64,000 bases of DNA from assembly GCA_963575745.1 (NCBI GenBank), contig CAUYUJ010000922.1, positions 1-64,000 on the forward strand, given 5' to 3'. The DNA is from Prorocentrum cordatum (Eukaryota > Sar > Dinophyceae > Prorocentrales > Prorocentraceae). Under the pieces are notes generated by a model. The model had not been told where the DNA came from. It worked only from the letters and a program-made list of their open reading frames with translations, and did no database searches. This document shows positions 1 to 11,722 of this stretch, piece after piece. Both the position numbers and the translations under genes were made by a program. Each line of letters begins with the position of its first letter. Positions within the stretch are counted from its first letter, which is position 1.

Positions 1-109
1 GCAGGGGAGCGCGGGGGGGGGGGGCGAGTTGGCTGCGGTGCGTGCGTCATCGTGTGGTCGTCAGTGCGTAGGTTTCCATGGATGCTTGCGTGTGCGTCTG
101 TGTGCGTGG

Positions 110-475
110 GTTGTGCGTGCGCGAGTGTGTGTGTGTGTGTGTGCGTGTGTGCGTGTGGGTGTTTGTGTGTGCCACCGTGTGTCTATGTGCTTGTGTGATC
201 CGTGTGCGTGTGCGCGTCCCTGTGTGTATGTGAGATGTGCTGTGTGTTCGTGTGTGTGCGTTTGCGCGTGTGTGTCGCCCTTTGCGCGTGGTTGTGTTGC
301 GTGTGCGTGTGTGTGTGAGTGTGTGCGTATGTGTGTGTGTGTATGTGTGCGTGTGTGTGTGTGTGTGGAACATGCTGGCGTATGTGTGCGTTCTTGTGTA
401 TGTATATGTGTTTGTATGTGTGTGTGTTCGTGTGTGCGTGCTTATGTGCGTGTGCTCGTTTGTGTGAGTGCCTCT
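110..475. repeat. TG/TGTGCG-rich microsatellite
   Basis: Imperfect (TG)n with frequent TGCG and TGTATG variants. It gives Cys/Val-rich frames on + and Thr/His-rich frames on -, neither with protein-like composition, so no gene is called here. Confidence 0.95.
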
Positions 476-480
476 TTGCT

Positions 481-1791
481 ATCCGGGTTTTGGACGCTAC
501 CAAGTTGTTCTCGAAATTTGACCATTCGTTAGAGCTCTAGTATTTTTTCCCGTGATATTCGATCTTATTCCCGCTCGCCATCTTGATCTCAGCTCGATCG
601 GGTAACTTTGAAGGCGAAAAAGCACGGTGGCGGGAACGGCCGTTTCGAGTCATCTTGCTACGGGCTGTCGGTATTTTTAACTTAACTCGAGCTGTAGGGC
701 AGCTACAGTGTCTGTAAGCACAGCTATCGCACTCAGAATCATCAGGCGCGTTCGCCTGTTCAATCCAGAGGTCTGGAATCGGTCTGCTACCCGAGCTAGG
801 TCCGCAAACCTATTCGTATTATTCGAGTCAACTTGATACGCGTTGTCTGTATTTTCTACTTAACTCGAGGTGTAGGGCAGCTACAGTGCTGGTAAGCACA
901 CCTATCGCACTCAGAATCATCAGGCGCGTTCGCCTGTTGAATCCGAGGTCTGAACTCGGTCTGCTAGCCGAGCTAGGTCCGCAAACCTATTCGTATTATT
1001 CGACTCAACTTGATACGTGTTGTCGGTATTTTCTGCTTAACTCGAGGTCTAGGGCAGCTACAGTGCTGGTAAGCACAGCTATCGCACTCAGAATCATCAG
1101 GCGCGTTCGCCTGTTCAATCCAGAGGTCTGAACTGCTATCCGAGCTAAGTCCGCAAACCTATTCGTATTATTCGAGTCATCTTGACAGACGCTCTTGGTT
1201 TTCTGTACTTAACTCGAGCTGTAGCAGCTAGAGGGCTCATTGTCACAGACATCGATGGGGAATCATCAGTCGCGTTCGTCTACTGAACCGAGAGCTCTGA
1301 ACTCGGCCTGCTGCCCGAGCTAGATTTGCGAAACTATGCGTATTGTTGAATGATCTTGAGAAGTGCTCTCTGTCTTCTGCACTTAACTCGTGTTTGGGCC
1401 GGCTACAGTGCTGCGGGTCACATATATCGATTTGCACACATCAGGCGTGTTTGTCGATCGATTCCAGAGCTCGGAACTCGGTCTGCTGCTCGAACTAGAT
1501 CGGGAAAACTATTCTATTATTCGAGTCGATACTGTCGGTTTTCTGCACTGAACTCGGGCTGTAGGGGGGCTGCAGGGCTGGGAATCACATGAGTGGATTG
1601 GCAGAGATCAGACGCGGCCGCCTGTCGCATTCAGAGGTCTGAACTCGGTTTGATACCCTAACTCGGTTGCGAAACTGTTTGTTTTTTGTTAACGTTATCT
1701 TGATAGGTCTGGAATCGCTTGGGCTGAAAAACTAGTCGTTCTTTAGAGTTTTTTCCCACACTTTATATTTTCAGGAAGCTCTACGAGTCCC
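481..1791 (+). repeat. Family I satellite unit: head, about six 177-bp monomers, tail
   Basis: The head begins near 506 (GTTCTCGAAATTTGACC...) with the conserved CTCGCCATCTTGATCTCAGC stretch. Monomer boundaries (the GAGTCATCTTGA-like motif) fall near 647, 825, 1002, 1174, 1349 and 1523, a spacing of 172-178 bp. The tail (GGAAGCTCTACGAGTCCCC) leads into the hairpin at 1792. The monomer is about 59 codons long, so open frames run across copies by chance and no coding is inferred. Confidence 0.9.
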
Positions 1792-1825
1792 CCGGCGGTA
1801 AGAAAGGTTGACGGTTTACCGCCGG
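1792..1825 (+). repeat. Family I hairpin, intact and unoccupied
   Basis: The left arm CCGGCGGTAA is at 1792-1801 and the right arm TTACCGCCGG at 1816-1825, a perfect 10-bp inverted repeat. The 14-nt loop is GAAAGGTTGACGGT. CGCCCAGT follows. Copies of this loop elsewhere in the window carry retrotransposons. Confidence 0.92.
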
Positions 1826-2548
1826 CGCCCAGTGTTCGTAAAATTTGAAGATTCGGTAGAGCTCTAGTACTTTTTCACATGATATGCGATCTTATTGCTG
1901 CTGGCCATCTTGGTCTCAGCTCGACCGAGTAATTTTGAAGCCAAAAAGCGTCCCGGCGGGAACGGCCGTTTCGAGTCATCTTGATATGCGCTGTTGGTCA
2001 GTAAGCAGGAAGTGCGTTCGACTATTGAGCCGTGAGACCTGAATTAGTCTAATAGCCGAGCTAGGTTCCAAAATATGTTCGTAGTATCTGAGTCATCTTG
2101 ACAGATGCTCTCGACATTTTGTGCTTAATTCGAGCTTCGCTACAGAGCTTAACGTTCGTATTTTGAATCGAGTGCTCTGAAATTGCCCTGCTTCCTGACC
2201 TGGAATGCGAAAGTATTCGTATTGTTCAAGTCATCTAAAGGTTCTCTCACTTTCTAAGTTTATTTCGGGCTGTAGAGAGCTACAGTGCTGGTGGGAACAG
2301 CAATCGATTTGATGCATCAGGCGCGTCTGCCTGTGGAAGCCAGAGCTCGGAACTCAGCCCGCTGCCTGAACTTGGTTCGCGAACCTGTCCGTATTGTTTG
2401 AGTTATCCTGAAAGAGGCTCGATTTTCTGCACTTAACTTGGGCTGTAGAGCTGCAGGGCTGATAATCACAGGGATCGATTCGTAGACTTGAGACGCGTGC
2501 GTCTCTCGCATTGAGAGGCCTGAACTCGGTCTGATACTCGAGCTGGGT
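1826..2548 (+). repeat. Family I satellite unit, interrupted by LINE G
   Basis: A truncated head starts just after CGCCCAGT and monomers follow to GATACTCGAGCTGGGT at 2548, where element G is inserted. The same monomer resumes at 7411 with GGGTTTAGGAAAC. Confidence 0.85.
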
Positions 2549-2664
2549 GGCACGAGCTGCAGCTATCATTGCGTGTCGCCGGGGCGGTCGGCCAGCACCT
2601 TCTATCTCATCGATTAAGTGAGTTCCTGTTGGAGCATACCTCCAAGTTTCTTCCAGTTTCAGTC

Positions 2665-3838
2665 ATGGCTTCATCCAGCGCTGCGACGACTGGTGTTCTT
2701 GCTGAGCAGAGTGCGCGTCCCAATAATCGTCGTGCCGAAGTGCAAGCAGCTTGGCAAAATCTCCGAGCAAATCGTCACCTCGAAAGAAGTAATTGCGAGC
2801 GGGCGACAACACAGGCATGGAGACCGACGCCGCTGGGACGCAAGTTGTGTCCCAGTGTTTCGCTCCTGCTCCCGCCTGGCCTGGCGCGAGTTGCGGTTCC
2901 GGGACCGGCCCTGCGGGTGGGAGCTGGTGCGACCCGGTCCCTCCCGGCACGGCTCCGGCCTCGGGCGCAGGGACTGGCGGCGCTGTGTCGAGCATGGCTC
3001 CGCTCGCACCTGGGACCGGCCTTGTGGATGGCAGTCCATTGGATTTGCTCGCCGAGGCCACGCTTCTGGAAGAACCGAGCCCTCCATCGCTGAATTCTTC
3101 TGATTCCGAGAAGCTGAATTTGTTGATTACCAATATGCCGACAAACGCGTTCATTCAGAATTCGTAGATCAAGATGATGAAGGCTACCAAGGCAGCCATC
3201 ATGCTTCGTAAAGAATGGAAAACCGGTATTTCAGAGGCCATCGATCCCTTGAAGGATGAAATGGCAGATTTACGTACTACGGTGGAGAAATATTTTCAAG
3301 TGGTTCGTGTAATTCTCAGCTTGACAAAGAAACACTGAACTTGTTGAATTCTTTCGATCCTGCTTTGCGCCGGGTGGCGGCGTTCATTGGATTCAAATTC
3401 GATGTTTTGGAGAGCAACCGTATGTCTCACATGAAGTGTTGGATTAATTCCATTGGTAATTATGGGCAATATCAGATCGGTCATTTTTACAACGGTCCAC
3501 GGAACAATATGAAATTATCTGTTGCATCTTACGTAGAATTTCACAGTGACGTAGTCGCCCAGAATTTCTTTCAGTCCGCGAAGGAGAAGCAATTTCAGAT
3601 GTCTTCAGGGGAAAACGTGAAGATCAAAATGGCAGTGACCAAGATTAATTTAAGCAGAAATTGGGCGTTGCGGGCTGAGGAATTGATTAAGGCTGATAGT
3701 ACGACCGGTAGTCAATCAGTGAAAGCAGACTGGAAGAATCGCAGTGTTACAGTCAATGGAAATGTTGTTTTCGAGCAGTCTGCTGGAGATTTAAAAGGCT
3801 CCTTTCTTCACGATTACGTCCACTTGAAGTTCCCGTAG
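2665..3838 (+). pseudogene. LINE G ORF1 (gag-like nucleic-acid-binding protein) relic
   Basis: The likely start is ATG at 2665 (MASSSAATTG). The reading then has to move to the frame open from 2793 (Gly/Pro/Ala-rich segment), meets an in-frame TAG at 3165-3167, continues through a heptad-like stretch (IDPLKDEMADLRTTVEKY, about 3240-3297), and shifts frame again near 3300 into NSQLDKETLNLLNSFDPALRR. The intact C-terminal block, 3341-3838, is 165 aa and holds a basic segment NVKIKMAVTKINLSRNWALR. The layout (disordered N-terminus, coiled coil, basic C-terminal domain, upstream of an endonuclease-RT ORF) is that of LINE ORF1 proteins. The assignment rests on position and layout, not on a recognised domain. 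Confidence 0.6.
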
Positions 3839-3907
3839 GAATTCTGGGGAGCACGTTCGCATTACCAAATTGACCATGAGATTGTTGAATATCCCGCCCT
3901 CCACGAT

Positions 3908-6900
3908 GTGGAAAGTGAGCGGCTCCCGAGACGTAGACTTAGGAGGCGAGGTCCTCGTTCCGTTTCTGCGCTGATCATTCGCGCATTCACAAGGTCATCC
4001 TGTCGAAGTTCTCAGGAGTCATTGTCGAGAGCGGTTTGCGCGTCTCCAATTTCTTCTGAAACACCGCATTTTGTTGAGACGTGTTCCGGGGGACCCGGAT
4101 TTTCGACATCGCTTATTGTGGACCGTTCCCGTTTTTCGACGTTGCTTAACGTGCCGATCTCCGGGGGACCCGGATTTTCGACGTTGCTTAACGTGTCGAG
4201 TCCTCTCATTTCTTTGCCTTATTTGGCCTCGTCTCTTTCTGTCGCCCACTTGCCCTCTGCTTGTAGTTCAATGCCTGTTTCACGCGTGGATTTCTCTCAA
4301 AGGAGAATTACACAGCATTTTAGTTCTTTTGCGCCTGTTGAATCCAGGGCGCCGCCTCGAGACGGGAGTCCGCGCGAATCCGGATTCTTACCGTCTCTTG
4401 CAATCGAACACCTTACCATTTTACATGTGAATCTCGACCGTTACTTGACACACCGAGCGGAGCTTGAAGGTCGTCTTTCCCTTCTCCCTTTTTTTCCCTC
4501 CTTAGTTTTGTTGAATGAGACGAAGCTTGATGAGAGCTGTAAATTTCCAGCTCTGTCTAGATACACTATTCTAAGCCGTCGAGATCGTGACGCTCACGGC
4601 GGTGGTGTTTTAGCGTTCGTCCGCGATGATCTTGTAAGTTTATTTTCTCCTCTACCTCCCTCCAGAGGTGCAGAAATCGTTTGGTGCATATTTCATTCTT
4701 CTTTAGGTCTCGTTTTGATTGCGGCGTGGTATCGTCGACCTCATTACGGAGAGACCGATTCGATAAACGCATTTGCTGCGGAGTGGAGCTCCTATTCTAG
4801 TGCTGTGATTGGTACTATCGTAATTGGAGATCTCAATTTGCACAACATCCCGTGGTTGCGTTTCTCTCGAATAACTTCGCCTGAGGGGCTTGCAATGCAG
4901 AGGTGGTGTGCGTTGCATGGATTCGTAGAGCGAGTCAAACAGCCTACCCGAGGCCCGAATTTTTTGGATTTAGTTTTAACGGATTTGAAGGATAATGTAT
5001 CTTGTGCAGTTTTGCCGGAGCTCGCTGATCATAGGGTAGTGATGTGTTCTCTCTCTTTTCCACCCCTTTCTCTCGAAGATCGTTCTCGGCAGTGTTGGAA
5101 ATATTCCGAGGCGAATTGGCGTGGTTTGCGTTCTTTTTTGCGTTCGACTGATTGGAGTGCTCTCAGCCTTCTCTCCGCAGATGATGCCGCAGCGCGTTTT
5201 ACTGATATTTTAATGCAGTCTATGCGAATGTTCATTCCGAGCATGACGATACAAAATCGTTCGAGCCATCCCTGGTTGACGCCAGAATGCGTAGAGTGTA
5301 TTCGTCAGAAAGCGGCCGCTGCCGGTAGCGATGCTTTTCCTTCAGCCGTTCGTGCATGCAGTTCCGCGTTGCTTACAGCATATCACGCTTTTGTTGAGAG
5401 AACACGTCGTAGATTGAAGTCTTTGCGACCAGGCTCCAAAGGTTGGTGGAATATTTCTCGCGAGCTGATGTCTAAAGTTTCAAAGAGCAGTTGCCCCCCA
5501 CTTCGTCGTGAGAACGGCTCGTGGAGCGTAGCCGCCGCGGAAAAAGCAGAACTTTTCGCTTCGTCCTTTCGTTCCAAATGGAATGTTCCGGATTTGCAGC
5601 TCAATGCCTACTCCTTCCTTCCTGCCCTTGTTGTTCCCCCTCACTCTCTCCCTCCTCTCCGCCTTCGGCGAGCGAAACACGTTCTGTCTGATCTTCGTGC
5701 TGATAGTGGCACTGGTCCAGATTTGATCCCTGCACGTGTTTTAAAAATATGCGCAGACGAGCTTGCTTTGCCTCTCATTATTTTAACCCGGCTTATTTTG
5801 AGAACAGGCGTCTGGCCTAGCATATGGAAATGACATTGGATTCATCCTTTGTTTAAAAGCCGTTCTCAGCACGACCCGAATAATTACAGTGGCCTGCAGC
5901 TCACAGCGCAGATTTCCAAAGCAGCAGAGCGATTAATAGCAGAACTCTTTACCCCGCATCTTCTCCGGACCGTGGGCTACGGAGAATTTCAATTTGCTTA
6001 CACGCCTGGCAGGGGAGCTCGTGATGCCATCCTCATTTTCCTCTTAGAGTGGCTTCTTGCGTTCTCGCAGCGTTTCCGCATTGCAGTATATTGTTCGGAT
6101 GTTTCAGGCGCCTTTGATAAGGTTTCTTCTCAACGCTTACTGCAAAAACTTGAGCGGGCAGGAGTCCACCCACGAATCCTTGCGGTTCTCGCGAGCTGGC
6201 TTGACGGCCGTCGTGCGCAGGTCGTCGCTGGAGGCGCGCTTTCGCTTGCCTTCCCCTTGGCCGACATGGTGTTTCAAGGCGCTGTGTTTGGACCTGGCTT
6301 GTGGAATGTATTCTATGCGGACTCGCACCAAGCTATCTCGAAAACAGGTTTTCGTGAGGTCGCTTACGCAGACGATCTGAATTCTTTTAAGTTTCTAGAC
6401 AGCAGCGTATCTAATCACGACGCCTTTGCAGCCATGCGGCTCTGTCAGGCCGAGCTCCACTCGTGGGGGCAAGCTAACGGAGTTAGTTTTGATCCGAGCA
6501 AAGAAAGCATGCACATCTTATCTCCGACTCAACCCGAGGGGATTCGTTTCGAATTCTGGGTGCTGTCTTTGATGGTAAACTTTTAATGCATGAGACAATC
6601 GACGAGTGCGCTCGCGAAGCTGGTTGGCGTTCATTTTCTTTGTTGCACAGTCGCCGATACTTTACCATACGTGAGCTTATTATGTTATATAAAAGCCACG
6701 TGTTGTCTTACATCGAATACCGCACTCCGGCCATTTCGCACGCGTCTACCAGTGCATTGCACCAAATAGATGCGGTACAACATCGTTTTCTCCATGCTTT
6801 AAGTTTAACTGACGAAGACGCGCTTCTTCGGTTCAATTTGGCCCCCCTTGCTCTCCGGAGGGACATTGCTATTCTCGGTGTTCTTCATCGTTCCGTTCTC

Positions 6901-7257
6901 GGGTTGGGTCCTTCGCCGCTCTCTGCCTTCTTCTCCCTTGCCCCCGCTCCCTCCCTCCTTCGCTTCACCCGGTCTAGAGGGGCCAGACGTCGTGACCGCA
7001 TTCTTCGTGACACTTGTCATGCTCGTTCGCCCGACTATCTGCTGCGATCTCCACTCGGAGCTATCCGTTTGTACAACATCCTTCCACAGGCGATCACTGA
7101 GGCCAATTCTGCGCAAGACTTTCAGTCTCGCCTCCAAGCTTTTGTCGTGTATTGCGTTCGGCAGAGTGTGCCGGCATGGCGCAGTATTTTAAGTTGGAGA
7201 CAGCCGTTCGCTTTCCACCCGCTCCTCTCCTTCGCTGACTGGAGCGTGGCTTGGTGA
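3908..7257 (+). pseudogene. LINE G ORF2: AP-type endonuclease plus reverse transcriptase
   Basis: The endonuclease part has ILHVNLDRYL (about residue 172), the catalytic-Glu block LLNETKLDE (about 201), GGGVLAFVRDD, GDLNLHNIPW (about 306), FLDLVLTD and ADHRVV (about 373). RT begins near 5690 with GTGPDLIPARVLK, continues with YCSDVSGAFDKV (motif A, about 6090-6125), the motif B region FQGAVFGPGLWN, and AYADDLN (catalytic YADD, about 6362-6385), and ends in the thumb and C-terminal region RLYNILPQAI. Two lesions are visible: a TGA at 5831-5833 after SIWK, and a one-base frameshift near 6550, after which FRILGAVFDGKLL continues in the next frame. Near the N-terminus a GGPGFST segment is tandemly repeated (4087-4196). 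The start at 3908 is a GTG and is uncertain. Confidence 0.85.
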
Positions 7258-7410
7258 TTCCCTCTTCCTCCTCCTTCCCCTCCTCTCCCCCTTCCGCTCT
7301 TCCTGCTCGTTTTTTCGCATGGTGTCCCTCGTCGCCAGGCGGCCGTTTGCCGCTTGCCTGGAGGTCTGATTTGGTAAGAGAGATTGTGTGTCCGAGGCTG
7401 ATAAAAAAAA
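7258..7410 (+). other. LINE G 3' UTR with stem-loop and A-tail
   Basis: A C/T-rich tract (7258-7312) is followed by a stem-loop, CCAGGC at 7335-7340 paired with GCCTGG at 7356-7361, and an A8 tail at 7403-7410. A 3' stem-loop near the tail is typical of LINE RNAs bound by their own RT; the function here is inferred. Confidence 0.6.
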
Positions 7411-7898
7411 GGGTTTAGGAAACAATTCGTTTTATTTGAGTTATCTTCAGAGGTGCTGTTGATTAGCGCACGTAACTCGGACTGTAGCAGAGCATCAGGG
7501 CGTTCGACTGTTGCATCGAGAGGTCTGAAATCGCTTGGGCTAAAAAACTACACGTTCTCTACAATTTATGTTTCACATTATTTAGTCAGGAAGCTCTACG
7601 AGTTCCACGGTGGTAAGAAAAGTTGACGGTTCACTGCCGGCGCCGTTATCTTCATACGCGCTGTCGGTTTTCTGAACATAACTCGAGCTTTAGGACAGCT
7701 ACAGAGGTGATAAGCACGGCTAATCGATGTAGAATGATGAGGCGCGTTCGCCTATTGAATCCAGAGGCCTGAACTCGGTCTTCTAGCCGAGCTAGGTCCG
7801 CAAAGCTATTCGTATTAGTCGAGTCATTGTAGCAGACGCTCTCGGTTTTCTTTACTTTTCTCGAGCTGTAGGGCAGCTGCAGAGCTTATTGTCACAGA
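7411..7898 (+). repeat. Family I fragments with a decayed hairpin at about 7605-7642
   Basis: The monomer interrupted by LINE G resumes, followed by a tail and a degenerate hairpin (CCACGGTGGTAAG ... TTCACTGCCGG), then about 1.5 monomers up to GTCACAG at 7898, where an inverted family II copy is inserted. Confidence 0.8.
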
Positions 7899-8300
7899 CT
7901 GGGAACCGGCGTCAAACCGTCAACCAGATTACCGCCGGGGCCCTCGTAGAGCTCTTTTCTCAGACGGCGCTCATCGGTAAGCATGAAGAAAGCGTCTAGA
8001 GCAAGAGCTGAGAAACTCGAAAAATTACGTTTTTCTTTTTTCTCTAACGTTGATTCCTGCAAGTCTTTTGATAGTAATACTACAGCTACGGACCTGAAAA
8101 TTTTACTCGGAGGCGCGCCTCAACCAACTACAGGTGCGAAAAATCTGCTTTCTCAAAATGAATTGTCAAATATCTTTCAAATATTTGCAAAACTACCCAA
8201 AAGTTGTCACATTGTCCGCCTCGGCCGGCTGGGCCAACTAGCTCCAGCCCGCGCCGGAATTCCTCTAGCTCATCGATGCCGAAGAGCTTTACGAGGTAAA
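7899..8300 (-). repeat. Family II repeat, inverted, both ends visible
   Basis: A monomer reading GTCACAG / AAATCGATTGG is split cleanly by this copy, which defines the family II ends. Read on the minus strand it begins ACCTCGTAAAGCTC, contains CTCATTTTGAGAAAGCAGATT-like internal sequence, GAGCTCTACGAGG and a hairpin, and ends CCGGTTCCCAGT. No obvious target duplication is seen. No coding capacity is recognised. Confidence 0.75.
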
Positions 8301-8869
8301 TCGATTGGGAATCTTTAGGCGCGTCCGTCTGTTGAATCAAGAGCTCTGAACTCGGCCTGCTGCCCGAGCTAGGTTTAAGAAACTATTCGTATTGTTCGAG
8401 TCATCTTGAGAAGTGCTCATGGTTTTCTACACTTAACTAGTGCTTCGGGAGGGCTACAGTGCTGCTGGTCACATAAATCGATTTAGAGACATCAGGAATG
8501 TCCGTCTGTCGAATGCAGAGGAACTCGGTCTGCTGCTCGAACTAGGTCCGCGAAACTATTCGTATTCTTCGAGTGATGCTGTCGGTTTCTGCACTTAACT
8601 CGGGCTGTAGGGGGGCTGCAGGGCTAGTAATCACAGGAGTCGATTCGCAGACATTAGACGCGTCCGCCTGTCGCATTCAGAGGTCTCAACTCGGTTTGAT
8701 ACTCGAGCTGGGTTGGCAAACTGTTTTTTCTTTGTTAATCATCTTGAGAGGTCTGAAATCGCTTGAGCTCAAAAACTAGTCGTTCTCTGGATTTCTCTTC
8801 CATATTATATACTGTCAGGAAGCTCTACGAGTTCCCCGGCGGTAACCAAGGTTGACGGTTTACCGCCGG
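8301..8869 (+). repeat. Family I monomers, tail and intact hairpin
   Basis: The split monomer continues from 8301. The tail GGAAGCTCTACGAGTTCCCC leads to hairpin arms 8836-8845 and 8860-8869 with a CCAAGGTTGACGG loop. The loop is unoccupied. Confidence 0.85.
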
Positions 8870-9320
8870 CGTCCAGTCGATGAGCTAGAGGAATTCCGGC
8901 GCGGGGTGAGCTAGTACCTCGTGGGGCTCTTCGGCAAGATGAGCTTAGAGGAATTCGGGCGCAGGGTGGAGCTAGTTAGCGAACCCGACCTTAAGAGACA
9001 ATGTGACGACTTGGATAATTCGTTTTGAGAATTGGTATTTTTCCCACCTGTAGTGGGTTATGCCGCGCCTGCCAGTAAAATTTTCAGGTCTGTAGGTGCA
9101 GTATTACTATCAAAACACTTAGGGGAACCGACGTTGAATGAAAACAGAAAAACGTGATTTTTCGAGTTCTTTGTTCCTCGCTCCAGAAGCTTTCTCCATG
9201 TATTCCGACGATCGCCGTGCAAGAAAAGAGCTCTACGAGGTTTCCGGCGGTAACCAGGTTGACGGTTTACCGCCGGCTCCCAGTTGGCCCAGCCGGCCGA
9301 GGCGGACAATGTGACAACTT
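8870..9320 (+). repeat. Nested pair of family II repeats with hairpin
   Basis: One family II copy (8870-8914, resuming 9286-9320) is split at GAGCTAGT / TGGCCC by a second copy beginning ACCTCGTGGGGCTC and ending in a hairpin (arms 9244-9253 and 9267-9276) plus GCTCCCAGT. The insertion falls directly after AGT, as at many other junctions. Confidence 0.75.
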
Positions 9321-9412
9321 AACTCGTAGAGCTTCCCTTAGCAAGTTATTGCTGGAAGCTAAGAGTAACTCGTAGAGCTTCCCTTAGCAAGTTATTGCTG
9401 GAAGCTAAGAGT
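9321..9412 (+). repeat. Two tandem 46-bp mini-hairpin units
   Basis: Units at 9321-9366 and 9367-9412 each begin AACTCGTAGAGCTTCC and end AAGAGT. Each can fold with AGCTTCC pairing GGAAGCT and an inner AGCAA/TTGCT stem. The same unit occurs elsewhere, often between an AGT and AATTCCGGGG. Confidence 0.75.
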
Positions 9413-10550
9413 TATTCGGGGGCGCTGGGGAGCTAGTTGGCAAGACAAATCTCGACGGACCTTTTGCTGACTTTTCGTCGGTTGAAAATTTTCTTCTCGA
9501 AATTTGAACATTCGTTAGAGCTCTAGTATTTTTCCCATGATATTCGATCTTATTCCCGCTCGCCATCTTGATCTCAGCTCGATCGGGTACCTTTTACTGC
9601 CAAAAAGCAGGCAGGCGGGATCGGCCATTCTGAGTTATCTTGATACGCGCTGTCGGTTTTCTGAACATAACTCGAGCTTCAGGACAGCTGCAGGGCCAGT
9701 AAGCACAGCCAATCAATGTAGAATGATCAGGCGCGTTCGCCTGTTCAACCCAGAGGCCCGAACTCGGTCTGCTAGCCGAGCTAGGTTCAAAAACCTATTC
9801 GTATTATCCGAGTCATCTTGACAGACGCTCTCGGTATCTTGTGCTCAACTCGAGCTGTAGGGCAGCTACAGAGCTCATAGTCACAGAAATCGATTGGAAA
9901 TGATCAGGCGCGTTCGTCTGTTGAATCGAGAGCTCTGAACTCGTCCTGCTGCCCGAGCTAGAATCGCGAAACTATTTGTACTGTTCGAATCATCTGAAGA
10001 GGTACTGTCGCTTTCTGAACTCAACTCGGGCTGTAGGGGGCTACAGTGCTGGTGGGGACAGCAATCGATTTGGATGCATCAGGCGCGTCCGCCTGTGGAA
10101 GCCAGAGCTCGGAACTAGGCCTGTTGCCTGAACTCGGTCCGCGAACCTGTTCGTATTGTTCGAGTTATCCTGAAAGATGCTGTCGGTTTTCTGCATCTAA
10201 CTCGGGCTGTAGGGGGAATCGATTCGGAGACATCAAACGCGTCCGCCTGTCGCATTCAGAGGTCTGAACTCGGTCTGATACTCGAGCTGGGTTTAGGAAA
10301 CTATTCGTTTTGTTTGAGTTATCTTAAGAGGTGCTGTTGATTAGCGCACGTAACTCGGGCTGTAGCAGAGCTACAGAGCTCGTGCAGAAGGCAATCCAGA
10401 AGCATCAGGGGGCGTTCGGCTGTTGCATCGAGAGGTCTGAAATCGCTTGGGCTGAAAAACTATTTGTTCTCTGCAATTTATTTTCTACATTACATATAGT
10501 CAGGTCTACGAGTCCCCCGGCGGTAAGAAAGGTTGACGGTTTACCGCCGG
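9413..10550 (+). repeat. Family I satellite unit with intact hairpin (10517-10550)
   Basis: The head (TTGGCAAGACAAATCTCGACGG-like start, CTCGCCATCTTGATCTCAGC) is followed by about five monomers and a last monomer carrying the distinctive GCAATCCAGAAGCATCAGGG segment. The tail and hairpin follow, with arms at 10517-10526 and 10541-10550. Confidence 0.88.
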
Positions 10551-11722
10551 CGCCCAGTAATTCCGGGGCGCTGGAGAGCTAGTTGGCAAGAAAAATCTCG
10601 ACGGACCTTTTGCTGACTTTTAGTCGGTTGAAAATTTTGTTCTCAAAATTTGAACATTCGTTAGAGCTCTAGTATTTTTCCCCATCATATTCGATCTTAT
10701 TCCCGCTCGCCATCTTGATCTCAGCTCGATCGGGTACCTTTTACTGTCAAAAAGCAGGCAGGCGGGATCGGCGGTTTCGAGTCATCTTGATACGCGCTGT
10801 TGGTTTTCTGAACATAACTCGAGCTTCAGGACAGCTACAGGGCCAGTAAGCACAGCTTATCGATGTAGAGTGATCAGGCGCGTTCGCCTGTTGAACCCAG
10901 AGGCCTGAACTCGGTCTGCTAGCCGAGCTAGGTTCAAAAACCTATTCGTATTATCCGAGTCATCTTGACAGACGCTCTCGGTATTTTGTACTTAACTCGA
11001 GCTGTAGGGCAGCTACAGAGTTCATAGTCACAGAAAGCGATTGGAAATCATCAGGCGCGTTCGTCTGTTGAATCGAGAGCTCTGAACTCGCCCTGCTGCC
11101 CGAGCTAGAATCGCGAAACTATTTGTATTGTTCGAATCATCTGAAGAGATACGGTCGCTTTCTAAACTTAACTCGGACTGGAGGGGGCTACAGTGCTGCT
11201 GGGGACAGCAATCGATTTAGAGACATCAGGCGCGTCCGCCTGTGGAAGCCAGAGCTCGGAACTCGGTCTGCTGCTCGAATTAAGTATGCAAAACTACCGT
11301 ATTGTTCGAGTCATCCTGAAAGATGCTGTCGGTTTTCTCACTTAACTCGGGCTGTAGGGGAGCTGCAGGGCTGGTAATCACGGGAATCGATTCGGAGACA
11401 TCAGACGCGTCCGCCTGTCGCATTCAGAGGCCTGAACTCGGTCTGATACTCGAGCTGGGTTTAGGAAACTATTCGTTTTGTTTGAGTTATCTTCAGAGGT
11501 GCTGTTGATTAGCGCACGTAACTCGGGCTGTAGCAGAGCTACAGAGCTCGTACAGAAGACAATCCAGAAGCATCAGGGGGCGTTCGGCTGTTGCGTCGAG
11601 AGGTCTGAAATCGCTTGGACTGAAAAACTATTTGTTCTCTGCAATTTATTTTCTACATTATATATAGTCAGGAAGCTCTACGAGTCCCCCGGCGGTAAGA
11701 AAGGTTGACGGTTTACCGCCGG
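10551..11722 (+). repeat. Family I satellite unit with intact hairpin (11689-11722)
   Basis: The unit starts AATTCCGGGGCGCTGGAGAG directly after CGCCCAGT of the previous one, so units are joined head to tail. It has about five monomers and a perfect hairpin. Confidence 0.88.

Larger units (their letters stand above)
2549..7410 (+). mobile_element. LINE G: EEP-RT non-LTR retrotransposon, decayed
   Basis: The element interrupts a satellite monomer between CTGGGT and TTAGGAAAC. GGGT is present on both sides (2545-2548 and 7411-7414), a short possible target duplication. It carries an ORF1 relic, an endonuclease-RT ORF2, a pyrimidine-rich 3' UTR, a stem-loop (CCAGGC 7335-7340 with GCCTGG 7356-7361) and a terminal run of eight A. 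It has no RNase H domain and a canonical YADD, so it belongs to a different clade from the other elements here. Both ORFs are broken. Confidence 0.88.

Noticed and set aside
29-540. Cys/Val-rich and Thr/His-rich open frames
   Set aside because: They are translations of a TG microsatellite on both strands, with no protein-like composition or homologous pattern.
1792-1825. Rho-independent terminator
   Set aside because: There is no U-tract after the stem and the setting is eukaryotic repeats.
1792-1833. Integron attC-like cassette ends (hairpin followed by AGTT)
   Set aside because: The AGT|T junction and hairpin resemble attC only superficially: no integrase, no cassette ORFs and a clearly eukaryotic repeat setting. 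The junction pattern is reported without that label.
2569-3103. Overlapping ORFs on both strands at 2.6-3.1 kb as host genes
   Set aside because: They lie inside LINE G upstream of its ORF2 and are GC-rich frame overlaps of its decayed ORF1.
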